A stretch of 63,184 nucleotides of DNA from Oligoflexia bacterium (GTDB lineage Bacteria; Bdellovibrionota; UBA1018): the NCBI GenBank assembly GCA_023701205.1, contig JAMPXJ010000028.1:1-63184 (forward strand), written 5' to 3'. Below the pieces are notes generated by a model that was not told the DNA's origin, made no database searches, and saw only the letters and a program-made list of their open reading frames with translations. This document shows positions 51,894-60,388 of this stretch, piece by piece. The first letter of the stretch is position 1, and each line of letters starts with the position of its first letter. A program made the position numbers and the translations under genes.

Positions 51894-52511
51894 ATGACTG
51901 GCACCCCTCAATCCAAGTCCGCGACACCCGATGCTACCGCTGAACTCGATCAGATCATGAACGAGATCGAGGAGCTTCAGCAGGAGATGACGAGCCCGAA
52001 AGCGCAGGCGGCCGCGCCGCCGTCGGAGGAATCCCCGGAAACATCCGCGGTGGAAGAGGATCTTCTGAGCGAATTTCGCGCTTCCGGCGGCCAAGATGCC
52101 GGAATGGAAGAAACTCTGGGCGACCTGAAGGATGAATCCGGGACTGGCGGGGGACTGCTCGATCAGGAGACGCCTGAGGCCTCGGCGGCCGAAGAGGCGC
52201 CTGAGGAATCGCTTGAAGAGCCGGTCGAGGAGCCGATCGAAGAGCCGGTTGAAGAGGTTCAACCTTTAAGGAGTAAGCCCATGACGATCCATCCTTCCGC
52301 GTGCGCGTCCCCGGAAAAAGACGAATCCACCGAGGAGGGGACGCTCACGATGACGCTGACGGGCAACATGACCTTGCGCCTGAAATACGAGTTCGAAGGG
52401 CAGGAGGTCACCGTGGGCTTCCAGGACGGTTCGCTGCGCGTTCAGCTCGCGGATGGCACCGAGTTCAAGGTGCCCGTGGGCAGGGCGCGCGCCCTGCGGA
52501 GGGTCGCCTAA
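51894..52511 (+). CDS. Acidic, partly disordered protein with a conserved-looking C-terminal domain
   Basis: 205 residues from ATG 51894, with GGAGAG at 51880-51885. Residues 1-125 are highly acidic and low complexity (Glu/Pro repeats such as EEPVEEPIEEPVEE), with a short coiled coil at about 15-35. The C-terminal 70 residues form a compact beta-type domain (LTMTLTGNMTLRLKYEFEG, VTVGFQDGSLRVQL, FKVPVG). No family recognised. The stop codon TAA (52509-52511) is adjoined by the start of rsmD, so the two are coupled. Confidence 0.65.
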   Translation: MTGTPQSKSATPDATAELDQIMNEIEELQQEMTSPKAQAAAPPSEESPETSAVEEDLLSEFRASGGQDAGMEETLGDLKDESGTGGGLLDQETPEASAAEEAPEESLEEPVEEPIEEPVEEVQPLRSKPMTIHPSACASPEKDESTEEGTLTMTLTGNMTLRLKYEFEGQEVTVGFQDGSLRVQLADGTEFKVPVGRARALRRVA

Positions 52512-52514
52512 ATC

Positions 52515-53078
52515 ATCCGGATCACGTCGGGCGAATTTCGTGGCCGCCTGCTGCGGACGCCGAAGGATCTCCGGACGCGTCCCACTCAGGCCCGGTTGCG
52601 ACAGGCGCTTTTCAACTCCCTGCAGGTGGCCATTCCCGAGGCGCGGGTGCTGGATCTTTTCGCGGGCTCGGGAGCGCTCGGTTTCGAAGCGCTTTCGAGG
52701 GGCGCTTCATTCGTCTGTTTTGTCGAGAGCGCCAAGCCCGTGGTGAAGCTGATTCTCAAGAATGCCGAGGAGCTCGGGGTAAATGAGCGCGTGCGGGTGC
52801 TCGAAGAGTCCGTCATGCAGGCGCAGGCGGAGCTCCTGGCCGCGGCCCCGTTCGACATCGTGCTGGCGGATCCCCCTTATGCCGGGGGCTGGGAAGAGAA
52901 GCTGCTCCTGGAGTTTCCCTGGAACGAGCTTCTGGCGCCTGAAGGCTACTTCTGCCTGGAATGGGGCGCGCAGAAGTCCCTGATCTCGGAGCTTCCCGAA
53001 AAGGTGCCTTACCTTGTCAAAGTCCGTGAGAAAAACTATGGTGACAGCGTGCTGACCACCTATCAGCGCCAAGACTAG
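52515..53078 (+). CDS. rsmD: 16S rRNA (guanine-966-N2)-methyltransferase with ATC start
   Basis: 187 residues. Family hallmarks: N-terminal ITSGEFRGRLLRTPKDLRTR (RsmD normally begins MRIISGxxRGRxL), SAM motif I VLDLFAGSGALGFEALSRGA and catalytic DIVLADPPYAGG. It methylates G966 of 16S rRNA. The conserved N-terminus starts at an ATC codon: ATC 52515 gives M-RITSGEFRG, the exact family start, and ATC 52512 adds one residue. A strong ribosome site, GGAGGG at 52498-52503, is correctly spaced. The first standard start, TTG 52596, would delete the conserved N-terminus. The frame directly abuts the stop of the acidic-protein gene. Confidence 0.9.
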   Translation: MRITSGEFRGRLLRTPKDLRTRPTQARLRQALFNSLQVAIPEARVLDLFAGSGALGFEALSRGASFVCFVESAKPVVKLILKNAEELGVNERVRVLEESVMQAQAELLAAAPFDIVLADPPYAGGWEEKLLLEFPWNELLAPEGYFCLEWGAQKSLISELPEKVPYLVKVREKNYGDSVLTTYQRQD

Positions 53079-53086
53079 GAGAGCAA

Positions 53087-53584
53087 ATGTCGGCCCGCCG
53101 AGCCATCTATCCCGGTTCTTTCGATCCGATCACCAACGGCCATCTCGATATCCTGGACCGGGCGCTGCACCTGTTTTCGGAGGTCGTGATCGTCGTCGCG
53201 GGGACGGGTGCCAAGAACCCGCTGCTCACGCCTGAGGAGCGCGTCGAGCTCATCCGCGAGGTGACCGCCGGGCGCAAGGGCGTGAAAGTGGATCGCTGGC
53301 CGGGGCTGATCATGGATTACGCCAGGGCCCACAACATCTCGGCCGTGATCCGCGGGCTGCGCGCGGCGAGCGATTTCGAGTACGAGTTCATGATGGCGAG
53401 CATGAACAAGCAGATCCATTCCGAGGTCGAGACGCTTTTCATGATGACGGGGCAGAATCTTTTCTTCGTCAGCTCGTCGATGGTCAAGGAGCTCTTCCAT
53501 TACGGAGGGGACGTTTCGGCCTATGTGCCCGCGCAGGTGGCGGCCCGCCTGAAACAGAAAATCCCCCAAAAGAAGGTTTTCTGA
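53087..53584 (+). CDS. coaD: Phosphopantetheine adenylyltransferase
   Basis: 165 residues, normal length. Nucleotidyltransferase T/HxGH motif in YPGSFDPITNGHLDI, substrate residues in VIRGLRAASDFEYEF, and the SSSMVKEL loop equivalent to the family ISSTxVKE. It transfers AMP to 4'-phosphopantetheine, the fourth step of coenzyme A synthesis. AGGAG at 53075-53079 precedes ATG. It follows rsmD by 8 bases, the common rsmD-coaD gene order. Confidence 0.97.
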   Translation: MSARRAIYPGSFDPITNGHLDILDRALHLFSEVVIVVAGTGAKNPLLTPEERVELIREVTAGRKGVKVDRWPGLIMDYARAHNISAVIRGLRAASDFEYEFMMASMNKQIHSEVETLFMMTGQNLFFVSSSMVKELFHYGGDVSAYVPAQVAARLKQKIPQKKVF

Positions 53585-53597
53585 TAAGTTAGCGTTC

Positions 53598-54815
53598 ATG
53601 AGCCAGCTGCAACTTTCCCGACGCCTCGAAGGCGTTTCCGAAAGCGCGACCCTGCGCCTGAATGCCGCCGTCCAGGCGATGAAGGCGCAGGGGATCGACG
53701 TCATCAATCTCACCGCGGGCGAGCCGGATTTCAACGTGCCTGAGGCGGCGAAGAAGGCCACCATCGAGGCCGTTCAGGCGAACCGCTCCAAGTACACGGC
53801 GGCGCCCGGGATCCCCGAGCTGCGGCAGGCGATCGCCGAGAAGACCAACCGGCAGCAGCCGACCTTGTCCGCGAAGACACCTTGGAAAGCCACCGATGTG
53901 GTGGTGACTAATGGCGGAAAGCAGGCTCTTTTCAACGCCTTCATGGCGATCCTGAATCCAGGGGATGAGGTATTGATCCCGTCGCCGTACTGGCTGAGCT
54001 ACCCCGAGATGGTGAAGATCGCCGGGGGCATCCCGAAGTTCGTGACCGCGCCGCTTTCGCAGGGTTTCAAGATCCGCCCCGAGCAGCTCCGTGGCGCCCT
54101 GCAGGGCTCGCGCGTGAAGATGCTGGTGCTCAACTCGCCGAGCAATCCCACGGGAGCGCTTTATACGCGCGCGGAGTTCCAGGAGCTCGCCAGGGTCCTG
54201 TGCTCTCCCGAAGGGCAGGGCGTGTGGGTGCTGAGCGATGAGATCTATGACCGGATCCTGCTCGGCAAGACGCCCTTTTGCTCTTTTCTCGAGGCGGCGG
54301 CGGGTGTGGATCCCGGATTCCGCGAGCGGGTGATCACCGTCAACGGAATGTCGAAGAGCGCCTCGATGACCGGCTGGCGGATCGGCTGGTCGGTCGCGCA
54401 GTCGGCGCTGACACAGGCGATGATCACCTTGCAAGGACAGTGCACGTCAAACATCAATTCGCTGGCTCAATACGCCTCTGTGGCGGCACTGGGACTTCCC
54501 GAATCGGAGTTCACCGCCCAAGTTGAGAGCTTCCGCCGCCGCCGGGATCTTTGCTTGGATATTCTCCGAAAAACCGGCAAAATTGACTTATTCACCCCCG
54601 AGGGGGCGTTCTACCTCTTCGTGGGCGTGAGTCGGTGCCTGAGGCCCGGCGAGGATTCCTATGCGTTTGCCGAGAGGCTGCTCGAGGGGTCCCGGGTCGC
54701 GACGGTGCCGGGAGCCCCGTTTGGCGAGCCCGAGTATGTCCGGCTGAGCTTTTCGATCGAAGAAAACGCGCTTCGCGAAGGCTGCGAAAGGATCGTCCGG
54801 TTTCTCGAGAGCTAA
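53598..54815 (+). CDS. PLP-dependent aspartate/aromatic-type aminotransferase
   Basis: 405 residues, fold-type I class I/II aminotransferase. LTAGEPDF and YTAAPGIPELRQAIA near the N-terminus, SPYWLSYPEM, NSPSNPTG, LSDEIYDRIL (PLP Asp and Tyr), the Schiff-base Lys in VNGMSKSASMTGWRIGW, and a C-terminal Arg in YVRLSFS for the substrate carboxylate. These are typical of aspartate aminotransferases of the AspC Ib subgroup. Starts 13 bases after coaD. Substrate could be aspartate or a related amino acid. Confidence 0.94.
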   Translation: MSQLQLSRRLEGVSESATLRLNAAVQAMKAQGIDVINLTAGEPDFNVPEAAKKATIEAVQANRSKYTAAPGIPELRQAIAEKTNRQQPTLSAKTPWKATDVVVTNGGKQALFNAFMAILNPGDEVLIPSPYWLSYPEMVKIAGGIPKFVTAPLSQGFKIRPEQLRGALQGSRVKMLVLNSPSNPTGALYTRAEFQELARVLCSPEGQGVWVLSDEIYDRILLGKTPFCSFLEAAAGVDPGFRERVITVNGMSKSASMTGWRIGWSVAQSALTQAMITLQGQCTSNINSLAQYASVAALGLPESEFTAQVESFRRRRDLCLDILRKTGKIDLFTPEGAFYLFVGVSRCLRPGEDSYAFAERLLEGSRVATVPGAPFGEPEYVRLSFSIEENALREGCERIVRFLES

Positions 54816-54833
54816 AGAAAGAGAGAGAACAGG

Positions 54834-55877
54834 ATGTTCTTTTTTCGGAAGCGCCCGATCGCAGCCGTCCTTGTCTGGGCGGGCATCGCGGTGGCAGGCG
54901 CCACGGCCTTGACCGGCTGCTCGGCGCCCGAGGAAATCGGCACGGATCCGGTAGGCAAGCAGGCCATCCTCGACTGGGTGGATATCGCGCTTTCGAGCGG
55001 CAATTGCGCGGATGCGGTCGCCAAGATCGAGCCGCTGCTGAACTCCGAGGAGAGCGATAATACGGTCCGCATGAAGGCGGCGTCGGCCTACGCCTGCCAT
55101 GCCGGCATCAATTTTTTCCAGACTGTGACCAACATCAGCGCCAACAGCGACGCCATGACCGCGGATTTCGGCGCGGGTTTCTGGCCGACGATGGCTAAGC
55201 TCTTTCCCTCGGCGGGCGCCGGCCTCGACTACCGCGCCGAGGGCGCGATTCTCGCGATCGACGCTCTGCAGGCCACCCTGGCGCCCGGGATCGCGATCCT
55301 GCCTTCCAACCGCATCAATGCGGGAAGCTTCAACGAAGGCTCGCTTTTCGCCACCGATCGCACGAGCGACGCCAATATCTTCATGATCTTCAACGCGATG
55401 GCGGCGATCGGGTCCTTCGAGAACCGCTACGGCGTGCCCGACCCGGTGACTTACAAGAAAACCGCGCTCCTGCCCTGGAAAACCGCGATCTCCGTCGGGA
55501 TGGACGAGGATGGCTGCGCGTATGTCTCCTCGATCTTCAATCTGATGGACTCGCTCGGGGCTACGGCGGGCGTCGTGCCCGCGAACCTCGCTACGACGCT
55601 GAATCTCATTCATGACAATCTGGAGTTCGTGCTCGACGGGGCCTGCGCGATCGGCTGCAAAGGCACCGATCCGGCGCTGCTTCCGGTGGAACTCAACCGC
55701 AACAACCAGTGGGTCAACAGCGGCTGCAGCGCGGCCGTCACCGACTGCGATGCCTGTCCCGCGGGCCTTCGCGATCGCACGCGCTGCCTGAAGCAGGATG
55801 ACGACATCATCTCGTGCGCCGCCGCCGGGGTGGTGAACTTCATCAACTCGGCGGACGCGGGCTGGGTGGGCCCATGA
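54834..55877 (+). CDS. Lipoprotein of unknown function, Cys-rich C-terminus
   Basis: 347 residues. Lipoprotein signal with lipobox ALTGCSA (Cys about 29). Mature part is helical with repeated Ala/Asn-rich segments, TPR-like near DAVAKIEPLLNSEESDNTVR. The C-terminal 90 residues contain about nine Cys (ACAIGC, SGCSAAVTDCDACPAG, TRCLKQ, ISCAAAG), probably disulfide-bonded outside the cytoplasm. The stop overlaps the next gene (ATGA), an outer-membrane barrel, so the two probably act together. Confidence 0.7.
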   Translation: MFFFRKRPIAAVLVWAGIAVAGATALTGCSAPEEIGTDPVGKQAILDWVDIALSSGNCADAVAKIEPLLNSEESDNTVRMKAASAYACHAGINFFQTVTNISANSDAMTADFGAGFWPTMAKLFPSAGAGLDYRAEGAILAIDALQATLAPGIAILPSNRINAGSFNEGSLFATDRTSDANIFMIFNAMAAIGSFENRYGVPDPVTYKKTALLPWKTAISVGMDEDGCAYVSSIFNLMDSLGATAGVVPANLATTLNLIHDNLEFVLDGACAIGCKGTDPALLPVELNRNNQWVNSGCSAAVTDCDACPAGLRDRTRCLKQDDDIISCAAAGVVNFINSADAGWVGP

Positions 55878-56962
55878 GGAGGTTGTCCCCGGTCGTATCC
55901 ATGCTTCTGGCGGCGCTGTTCACGATGTCCGGGGCGGTCCGGGTCGCGCGCGCGGAGCCGCTGCGCGAGCTCTACCGGGGTGCGCGAGCCCAGGCCATGG
56001 GCAACGCCTTCACCGCGCTCGCGGACGACGAGCAGGCGATCTTCTACAATCCTGCCGGCCTGGCCGGAATCCAGAAGCACGCGATTCATTACTTCGTCTC
56101 GGATCTGGAGATCTCGCGCGACATCATCGGCAACTACCAGTCGCTGAGCACGATCTCGAGCCCGAGCGGCGATGCGATGAACGCGATGATGGGCAAGAAC
56201 ACCAACGGCCGCGCGCAGCTCTCGCCGAGCTTCGTGATGCCGAATTTCGGCGTGGCGATCCTGCTCGACCAGCAGTTCGCGGTCATGGCCAAGAACCAGG
56301 CGCTTCCGAACATCACCCTGGGCTACCAGGCCACCAACGGGGTGCAGGTCGCTTACGGTGTTTCCCTGCTCGGAGGCCGGCGGCGCAACCAGAACACGGA
56401 CCTGAGGCTCGGCGTCGGGGGCAAGGTCATGTGGCGCCGCGGGGGTTTCCGCCAGATCGGCCTGACCCAGATGCTCAATCTCGATGCGGATTCGCTCAAG
56501 GCGATGTTCGGCTCCTACGGACGCGGCCTGGGCTTCGATGTCGGTTTGCAGTCCGTCATGCAGGTCAACTCCCGGCTCCAGATGAATGCCGGCATCGCGC
56601 TGACCGAGATCGGCGACATGAAATTCCTGAGCGGGGCAGACACGCAGAAGGGGAATCTCTCCGCCGGCGTCGCATTCAAGTACCGGCTGCCGCAGGTCGG
56701 GATCGCGCTGGCCTATGACTATCGGCACATTCTCGATGACGCCGACTGGCGCAAGAAGTTCCATCTGGGAAGCGAGTTCCAGCTGCCGATGCTGAGCCTT
56801 TATTTCGGCCTCAACCAGCTCAAGCTTTCCTACGGAGTGGCTTTCGACGCCTGGCTGGTCAAGGTCACCGCCTTGACCTATACCGAGGAACTCGGGACGA
56901 CGCTCGGGCAGGATCCCGAGCGGCGGTTCATGTTGCGGCTGGCGCTCAAGTTCGGGCTTTGA
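55874..56962 (+). CDS. PorV/FadL-like outer-membrane beta-barrel
   Basis: 362 residues from ATG 55874, overlapping the lipoprotein stop by 4 bases. Signal peptide ends near VARA-EP. The N-terminus of the mature protein, GARAQAMGNAFTALADDEQA then IFYNPAGLAG, is the signature of the UPF0164/PorV/FadL-like barrel group. The rest has amphipathic strands with a final LALKFGL. Likely a 14-stranded barrel for transport or secretion of hydrophobic compounds or proteins. Coupled to the Cys-rich lipoprotein. Confidence 0.85.
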   Translation: MRRLSPVVSMLLAALFTMSGAVRVARAEPLRELYRGARAQAMGNAFTALADDEQAIFYNPAGLAGIQKHAIHYFVSDLEISRDIIGNYQSLSTISSPSGDAMNAMMGKNTNGRAQLSPSFVMPNFGVAILLDQQFAVMAKNQALPNITLGYQATNGVQVAYGVSLLGGRRRNQNTDLRLGVGGKVMWRRGGFRQIGLTQMLNLDADSLKAMFGSYGRGLGFDVGLQSVMQVNSRLQMNAGIALTEIGDMKFLSGADTQKGNLSAGVAFKYRLPQVGIALAYDYRHILDDADWRKKFHLGSEFQLPMLSLYFGLNQLKLSYGVAFDAWLVKVTALTYTEELGTTLGQDPERRFMLRLALKFGL

Positions 56963-57020
56963 TACGCTGGGGGCGAGCGGGGCACCACGAAGGGCTCCGC
57001 GCACGAACCGCAGCACGCAC

Positions 57021-57043
57021 ACCCACGCGTACCCACGCGTACC
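57021..57043. repeat. Short 10-base tandem repeat before the PhoH gene
   Basis: ACCCACGCGT is repeated twice (57021-57040), continuing into ACC and followed at once by AAGGAGG (57044-57050). Period 10, as in the 51631-51670 array, but the sequences differ. Confidence 0.7.
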
Positions 57044-57056
57044 AAGGAGGCCCGGA

Positions 57057-58379
57057 TTGCGCAAAGCGTTCATTCTCGACACCAACGTCCTGCTTTTCGA
57101 TCCCCAGGCGGTTTTCAAGTTCGGCAACAATGACGTCGTGATCCCGATCGTCGTGATCGAGGAGATCGACCGCTTCAAGCGCGAGATGAGCGAGAACGGG
57201 CGGCACGCGCGCCTTTTCTCCCGCTTCGTCGACGAGATGCGCGCGGACGGCGAGCTTTCCAAGGGCGTGAAGATGCCCAACGGGGGCCTGCTCATCGTGG
57301 AGCTCGGAAGCCATGCGCCGCTCCCGATGGAGCTGCAGATGGACAAGGCGGACAACCGCATCCTCGCGCTCGCCATCTCGATGAAGAAAGACCAGCCCAA
57401 GCGCCCGGTCGTCTTCGTCACCAAGGACGTGAACCTCCGGATCAAGGCCGACGCGCTCGGGATCGCCGCCGAGGATTACGAGCCGTCGAGCGTCGAGCCC
57501 GAGCAGCTCTATTCGGGAGTCGCGACGGTGATGCTTGACGCGCACCTGGTCGACGAGTTCTACCAGCAGAAGCGCCTGGCCTACAAAGATCCCACGCAGA
57601 ATTTCAAGGCCAACCAGTACCTGATCTTGAAGGATTCTGCGAATCCTAACCATACCGCCATGGGTCGGTATTCCAGGGAGCTCGACTGCATCGTCCCGAT
57701 CTTCAAACCGGTGGAAGGGCTCTGGGGCATCTTCCCGAAAAACGCCGAGCAGGCCTTCGCCATCGATGCGCTTCTGAACGATGACATCAAGCTCGTCTCG
57801 CTCGTCGGCAAGGCGGGCACCGGCAAGACCCTGCTCGCCATCGCCGCGGGCCTGGCCAAGACGGTGGATGAGGGCGTCTATCATCGACTGCTGGTCTCCC
57901 GCCCGGTCTTCCCGCTCGGCAAGGACATCGGCTTTCTGCCGGGGGATATCGAGGAGAAGCTCAATCCCTGGATGCAGCCCATCTATGACAACATCGACTT
58001 CCTCTTCGGCGCGACCGGCTCCAAGGGCCGCCGCGGGGCGGGGAAGGGTTGCCAGGAGCTCATGAACCAGGGGCTGCTGCAGATCGAGCCGCTGACCTAC
58101 ATCCGCGGCCGCTCCATCCCGCAGCAGTATCTGATCGTGGACGAGTCGCAGAACCTCACGCCGCATGAGATCAAGACGATCGTCACGCGCGCGGGCGACA
58201 ACACCAAGATCGTGCTCACCGGCGACAGCTTCCAGATCGACAACCCGTACGTCGACTCGGCCAACAACGGCCTGGTCTATCTCGTGGACCGCTTCAAGGA
58301 AGAGTCGATCTCGGCGCACATCACGCTTTCGAAGGGTGAGCGGTCGAAGCTCTCCGAGCTCGCCAGTAATTTGTTGTAA
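57057..58379 (+). CDS. PIN-PhoH fusion ATPase
   Basis: 440 residues. Starts at TTG 57057, fixed by AAGGAGG six bases before. N-terminal PIN nuclease domain (about 1-150: FILDTNVLLFDP, VIEEIDRFKRE, TKDVNLRIKADALG) with acidic metal-binding residues, then PhoH-type RecA-like ATPase (about 225-440): Walker A SLVGKAGTGKTLLA, VSRPVFPLGKDIGFLPG, Walker B YLIVDESQNLTP, and LTGDSFQIDNPY. PIN-PhoH proteins are ATP-dependent RNA helicase/ribonucleases, linked to toxin-type RNA processing. A hairpin follows the stop. Confidence 0.95.
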   Translation: MRKAFILDTNVLLFDPQAVFKFGNNDVVIPIVVIEEIDRFKREMSENGRHARLFSRFVDEMRADGELSKGVKMPNGGLLIVELGSHAPLPMELQMDKADNRILALAISMKKDQPKRPVVFVTKDVNLRIKADALGIAAEDYEPSSVEPEQLYSGVATVMLDAHLVDEFYQQKRLAYKDPTQNFKANQYLILKDSANPNHTAMGRYSRELDCIVPIFKPVEGLWGIFPKNAEQAFAIDALLNDDIKLVSLVGKAGTGKTLLAIAAGLAKTVDEGVYHRLLVSRPVFPLGKDIGFLPGDIEEKLNPWMQPIYDNIDFLFGATGSKGRRGAGKGCQELMNQGLLQIEPLTYIRGRSIPQQYLIVDESQNLTPHEIKTIVTRAGDNTKIVLTGDSFQIDNPYVDSANNGLVYLVDRFKEESISAHITLSKGERSKLSELASNLL

Positions 58380-58397
58380 TACGCGAACCCCTTGCCC

Positions 58398-58438
58398 AGC
58401 CCCGCTGGGGAATTCCTCTCGTGCGTCCCAGTGGGGCT
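58398..58438 (+). terminator. Hairpin after PIN-PhoH gene
   Basis: AGCCCCGCTGGG (58398-58409) pairs with CCCAGTGGGGCT (58427-58438), a 12-bp stem with one G-U pair and a 17-base loop. No T-tract follows, so it may be a processing or Rho-associated hairpin, or serve the leftward gene at 58494. Confidence 0.5.
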
Positions 58439-58493
58439 CTGGCAGGAGGGTAATGCGTGTTCTTGCGCGCACGCCAGGCGCGGGGCCCGGGGC

Positions 58494-59573
58494 TCAGTTT
58501 CCTGCTTTGAGCAGGATCTCTCCCAGGGCGCCCAGCGGAGGAAGGGCTGAGCCGTCCCGGTAACGGGCACGCACTGCCTTGAGGCCGTTTTGGATCAGCT
58601 CGTGCGAGAAAATCCCGTCCGCGGGATCCGTGAAACGCGTATCGAGCTGCACGTAGATGAAGCGTCCCAGCTCCTGTTGCGCCGGTCTTTGGCTGAGAAG
58701 GGTTTCCATCCAGCCGATCCGGTCCCAGAGCCCTTCGCGAAGGCCTTCTTCGTAAAGGACCAGGGTCACGTGCCAGGCGCGATATTCGGCAAAGAGCCCG
58801 CGCCCCAGGCCCGCCTCGAGCCAGCGATCGAGTTTCGCGCGCGTCTCGGCGGGGAGAAATGCGGGCTCCGTCGCGCACACGGCCCACTCGGCGAAATCCT
58901 CGACGTCTTTTTGCGCGTTATAGGCGCGCACTGCTTCGGGCAGGCGGTCATCGAGCCCATGCGCCAGCTCATGAATGAAGATCACGAGCCACTCGTCCGG
59001 CGAAACGCGACCGAGATCCATGAAAATGGACCCCGACCCGCGATGAAAGCCGCCTTTGAGCTCGACGGGCGCCTGCGCCTGCGTGTGGCCGGTCAGGCGG
59101 AAGGGGATGGTCCTGCCGCCTTGGGTGCGCGCATCGACCATTGCGGCGAAAGCGCGAAGGGCAGGGCCACGGGCGGCGCTGAGCTTGGCCAGGCTTCTTT
59201 GAAAGAACACGGCCTGAAGCGTGTTGTAGAAATTCTGCCGATCCGGCACTGTGCTCAGGCACGAGTCGAGCGCGCTGCGATCGAGCCTTCCCGCCTCAAA
59301 ACGCTCGAAGAGTTTTGAGGCCGCGTCTCTCCTGAGATTGAATTCCCGCTCAGCGGCCTCGCTGCGTTCTTTCATGCTCATGGCTGAAAGGGATTGAGCT
59401 TTGGCGGCAAGCCAGGGGCCGAGCGCTTCGCAGGAGGCGGAAACGCTGCTTGAAGCCTGGGCCTGCGAGAGCCCGAAAAAGAGGAGCGCTGCGGCGAGGG
59501 TCATGCAGGCCCTGGCCGCAGCGCTCGTTACTCTCTTGGCGATCTTAGTGGATCGCATTTCGCTGGAGCTCAT
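58494..59573 (-). CDS. Secreted HExxH protein, putative metallopeptidase
   Basis: 359 residues from ATG 59573, or 354 from ATG 59558. Signal peptide (ACMTLAAALLFFGLSQAQA, then SS). Helical N-terminal domain, then a zinc-site motif VIFIHELAHGLDDRL (HExxH) at about 200, with nearby acidic residues (ENDFAEWAV-like region) as a possible third ligand. The first Cys and the ones in DSCLS and VCATE may pair. It starts inside the upstream gene (29-base overlap), so it is coupled to it. Family not assigned; substrate unknown. Confidence 0.68.
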   Translation of the reverse strand: MSSSEMRSTKIAKRVTSAAARACMTLAAALLFFGLSQAQASSSVSASCEALGPWLAAKAQSLSAMSMKERSEAAEREFNLRRDAASKLFERFEAGRLDRSALDSCLSTVPDRQNFYNTLQAVFFQRSLAKLSAARGPALRAFAAMVDARTQGGRTIPFRLTGHTQAQAPVELKGGFHRGSGSIFMDLGRVSPDEWLVIFIHELAHGLDDRLPEAVRAYNAQKDVEDFAEWAVCATEPAFLPAETRAKLDRWLEAGLGRGLFAEYRAWHVTLVLYEEGLREGLWDRIGWMETLLSQRPAQQELGRFIYVQLDTRFTDPADGIFSHELIQNGLKAVRARYRDGSALPPLGALGEILLKAGN

Positions 59574-60240
59574 TGCTGAGGCACTCCGCGTATTCCACGT
59601 GGTTCAGGGTGAGCTTTGTCTTCTTACCGGTTTTTTGATTGTAGACCGGAACCGCGGAGCCGTATTCTTTGGGCAGACGGATATGAACGCCTTGCAGGAT
59701 TTTCTGGCCGTTCACTTCGCGACCCCAATCGTCAAAGCCACTGTCCTGTTCAATTCGCTCGAAGCTGATCGTAGGCAAGGGGACCGAACGGAGTTCGATC
59801 TCCAGTGAGCTATTGTGATCATTATAGCTGATCTCAGTTGAGGTGTTAGAGCTGAAAAGTTTGATCGAGACGCGACTTTTAGATGACCTGAGATCGCCAG
59901 TGAACCATACTGTCTGAGTCCCGCCGGCAATAACGGCCTCTCCTGATTTACTATCATCTTTGAAGGGGGGCCGCCCCAGAGCCTGCTCATGGATCCGACT
60001 CATCAGAGGTATGAGTCCTCGGGAAGAATCGCCTAGAACCGAACAGACTCTGACTGCCCACTCAGCGCCATCCAGGGTGATCCCCCGCTCCAGTTCAACG
60101 GGGATGGAGGTCCCAGCCAGGCTCGGTCCATTGAAAGCGCCACCATCACCGCCGGCCCCAAAGGCCGGAAGCAGAGGGGCGGCGATAAGCACCGCGCAGA
60201 GGGTCAAACCAAAATTCACGATCTTCTTTGACTTAAACAT
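59545..60240 (-). CDS. Exported protein of unknown function
   Basis: 231 residues from ATG 60240, preceded by AGGAGA. Signal peptide ends near PLLPAFGAG. The mature part starts Gly-rich, then forms mixed beta and helix with one Cys in VRVCSVLG and one in EYAECLSN, a possible disulfide. A run of beta strands around SLEIELRSVPLPTISFERIE is typical of periplasmic beta-sandwich proteins. GC content is lower than around it. No family recognised. It is first in a two-gene unit with the HExxH protein and divergent from the regulator at 60389. Confidence 0.6.
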   Translation of the reverse strand: MFKSKKIVNFGLTLCAVLIAAPLLPAFGAGGDGGAFNGPSLAGTSIPVELERGITLDGAEWAVRVCSVLGDSSRGLIPLMSRIHEQALGRPPFKDDSKSGEAVIAGGTQTVWFTGDLRSSKSRVSIKLFSSNTSTEISYNDHNSSLEIELRSVPLPTISFERIEQDSGFDDWGREVNGQKILQGVHIRLPKEYGSAVPVYNQKTGKKTKLTLNHVEYAECLSNELQRNAIH

Positions 60241-60388
60241 CTTCAATCTCCTGTCTTGGGCGCTGGCGAGGGGGGCTGGCCGGCACCGGGTTGATGTCCA
60301 GTCGGGTTCAGGACTTACCATTCCCGACTAAGATGGTCAATAACTACAACTTGCCGCATTAGATCTACACTGATATATTTTGCGAGAT

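Noticed and set aside
55610..57445. 611-codon minus-strand frame opposite the lipoprotein and barrel genes
   Set aside because: The plus strand has signal peptides, barrel signature and ribosome sites; the minus frame is a GC-rich shadow.
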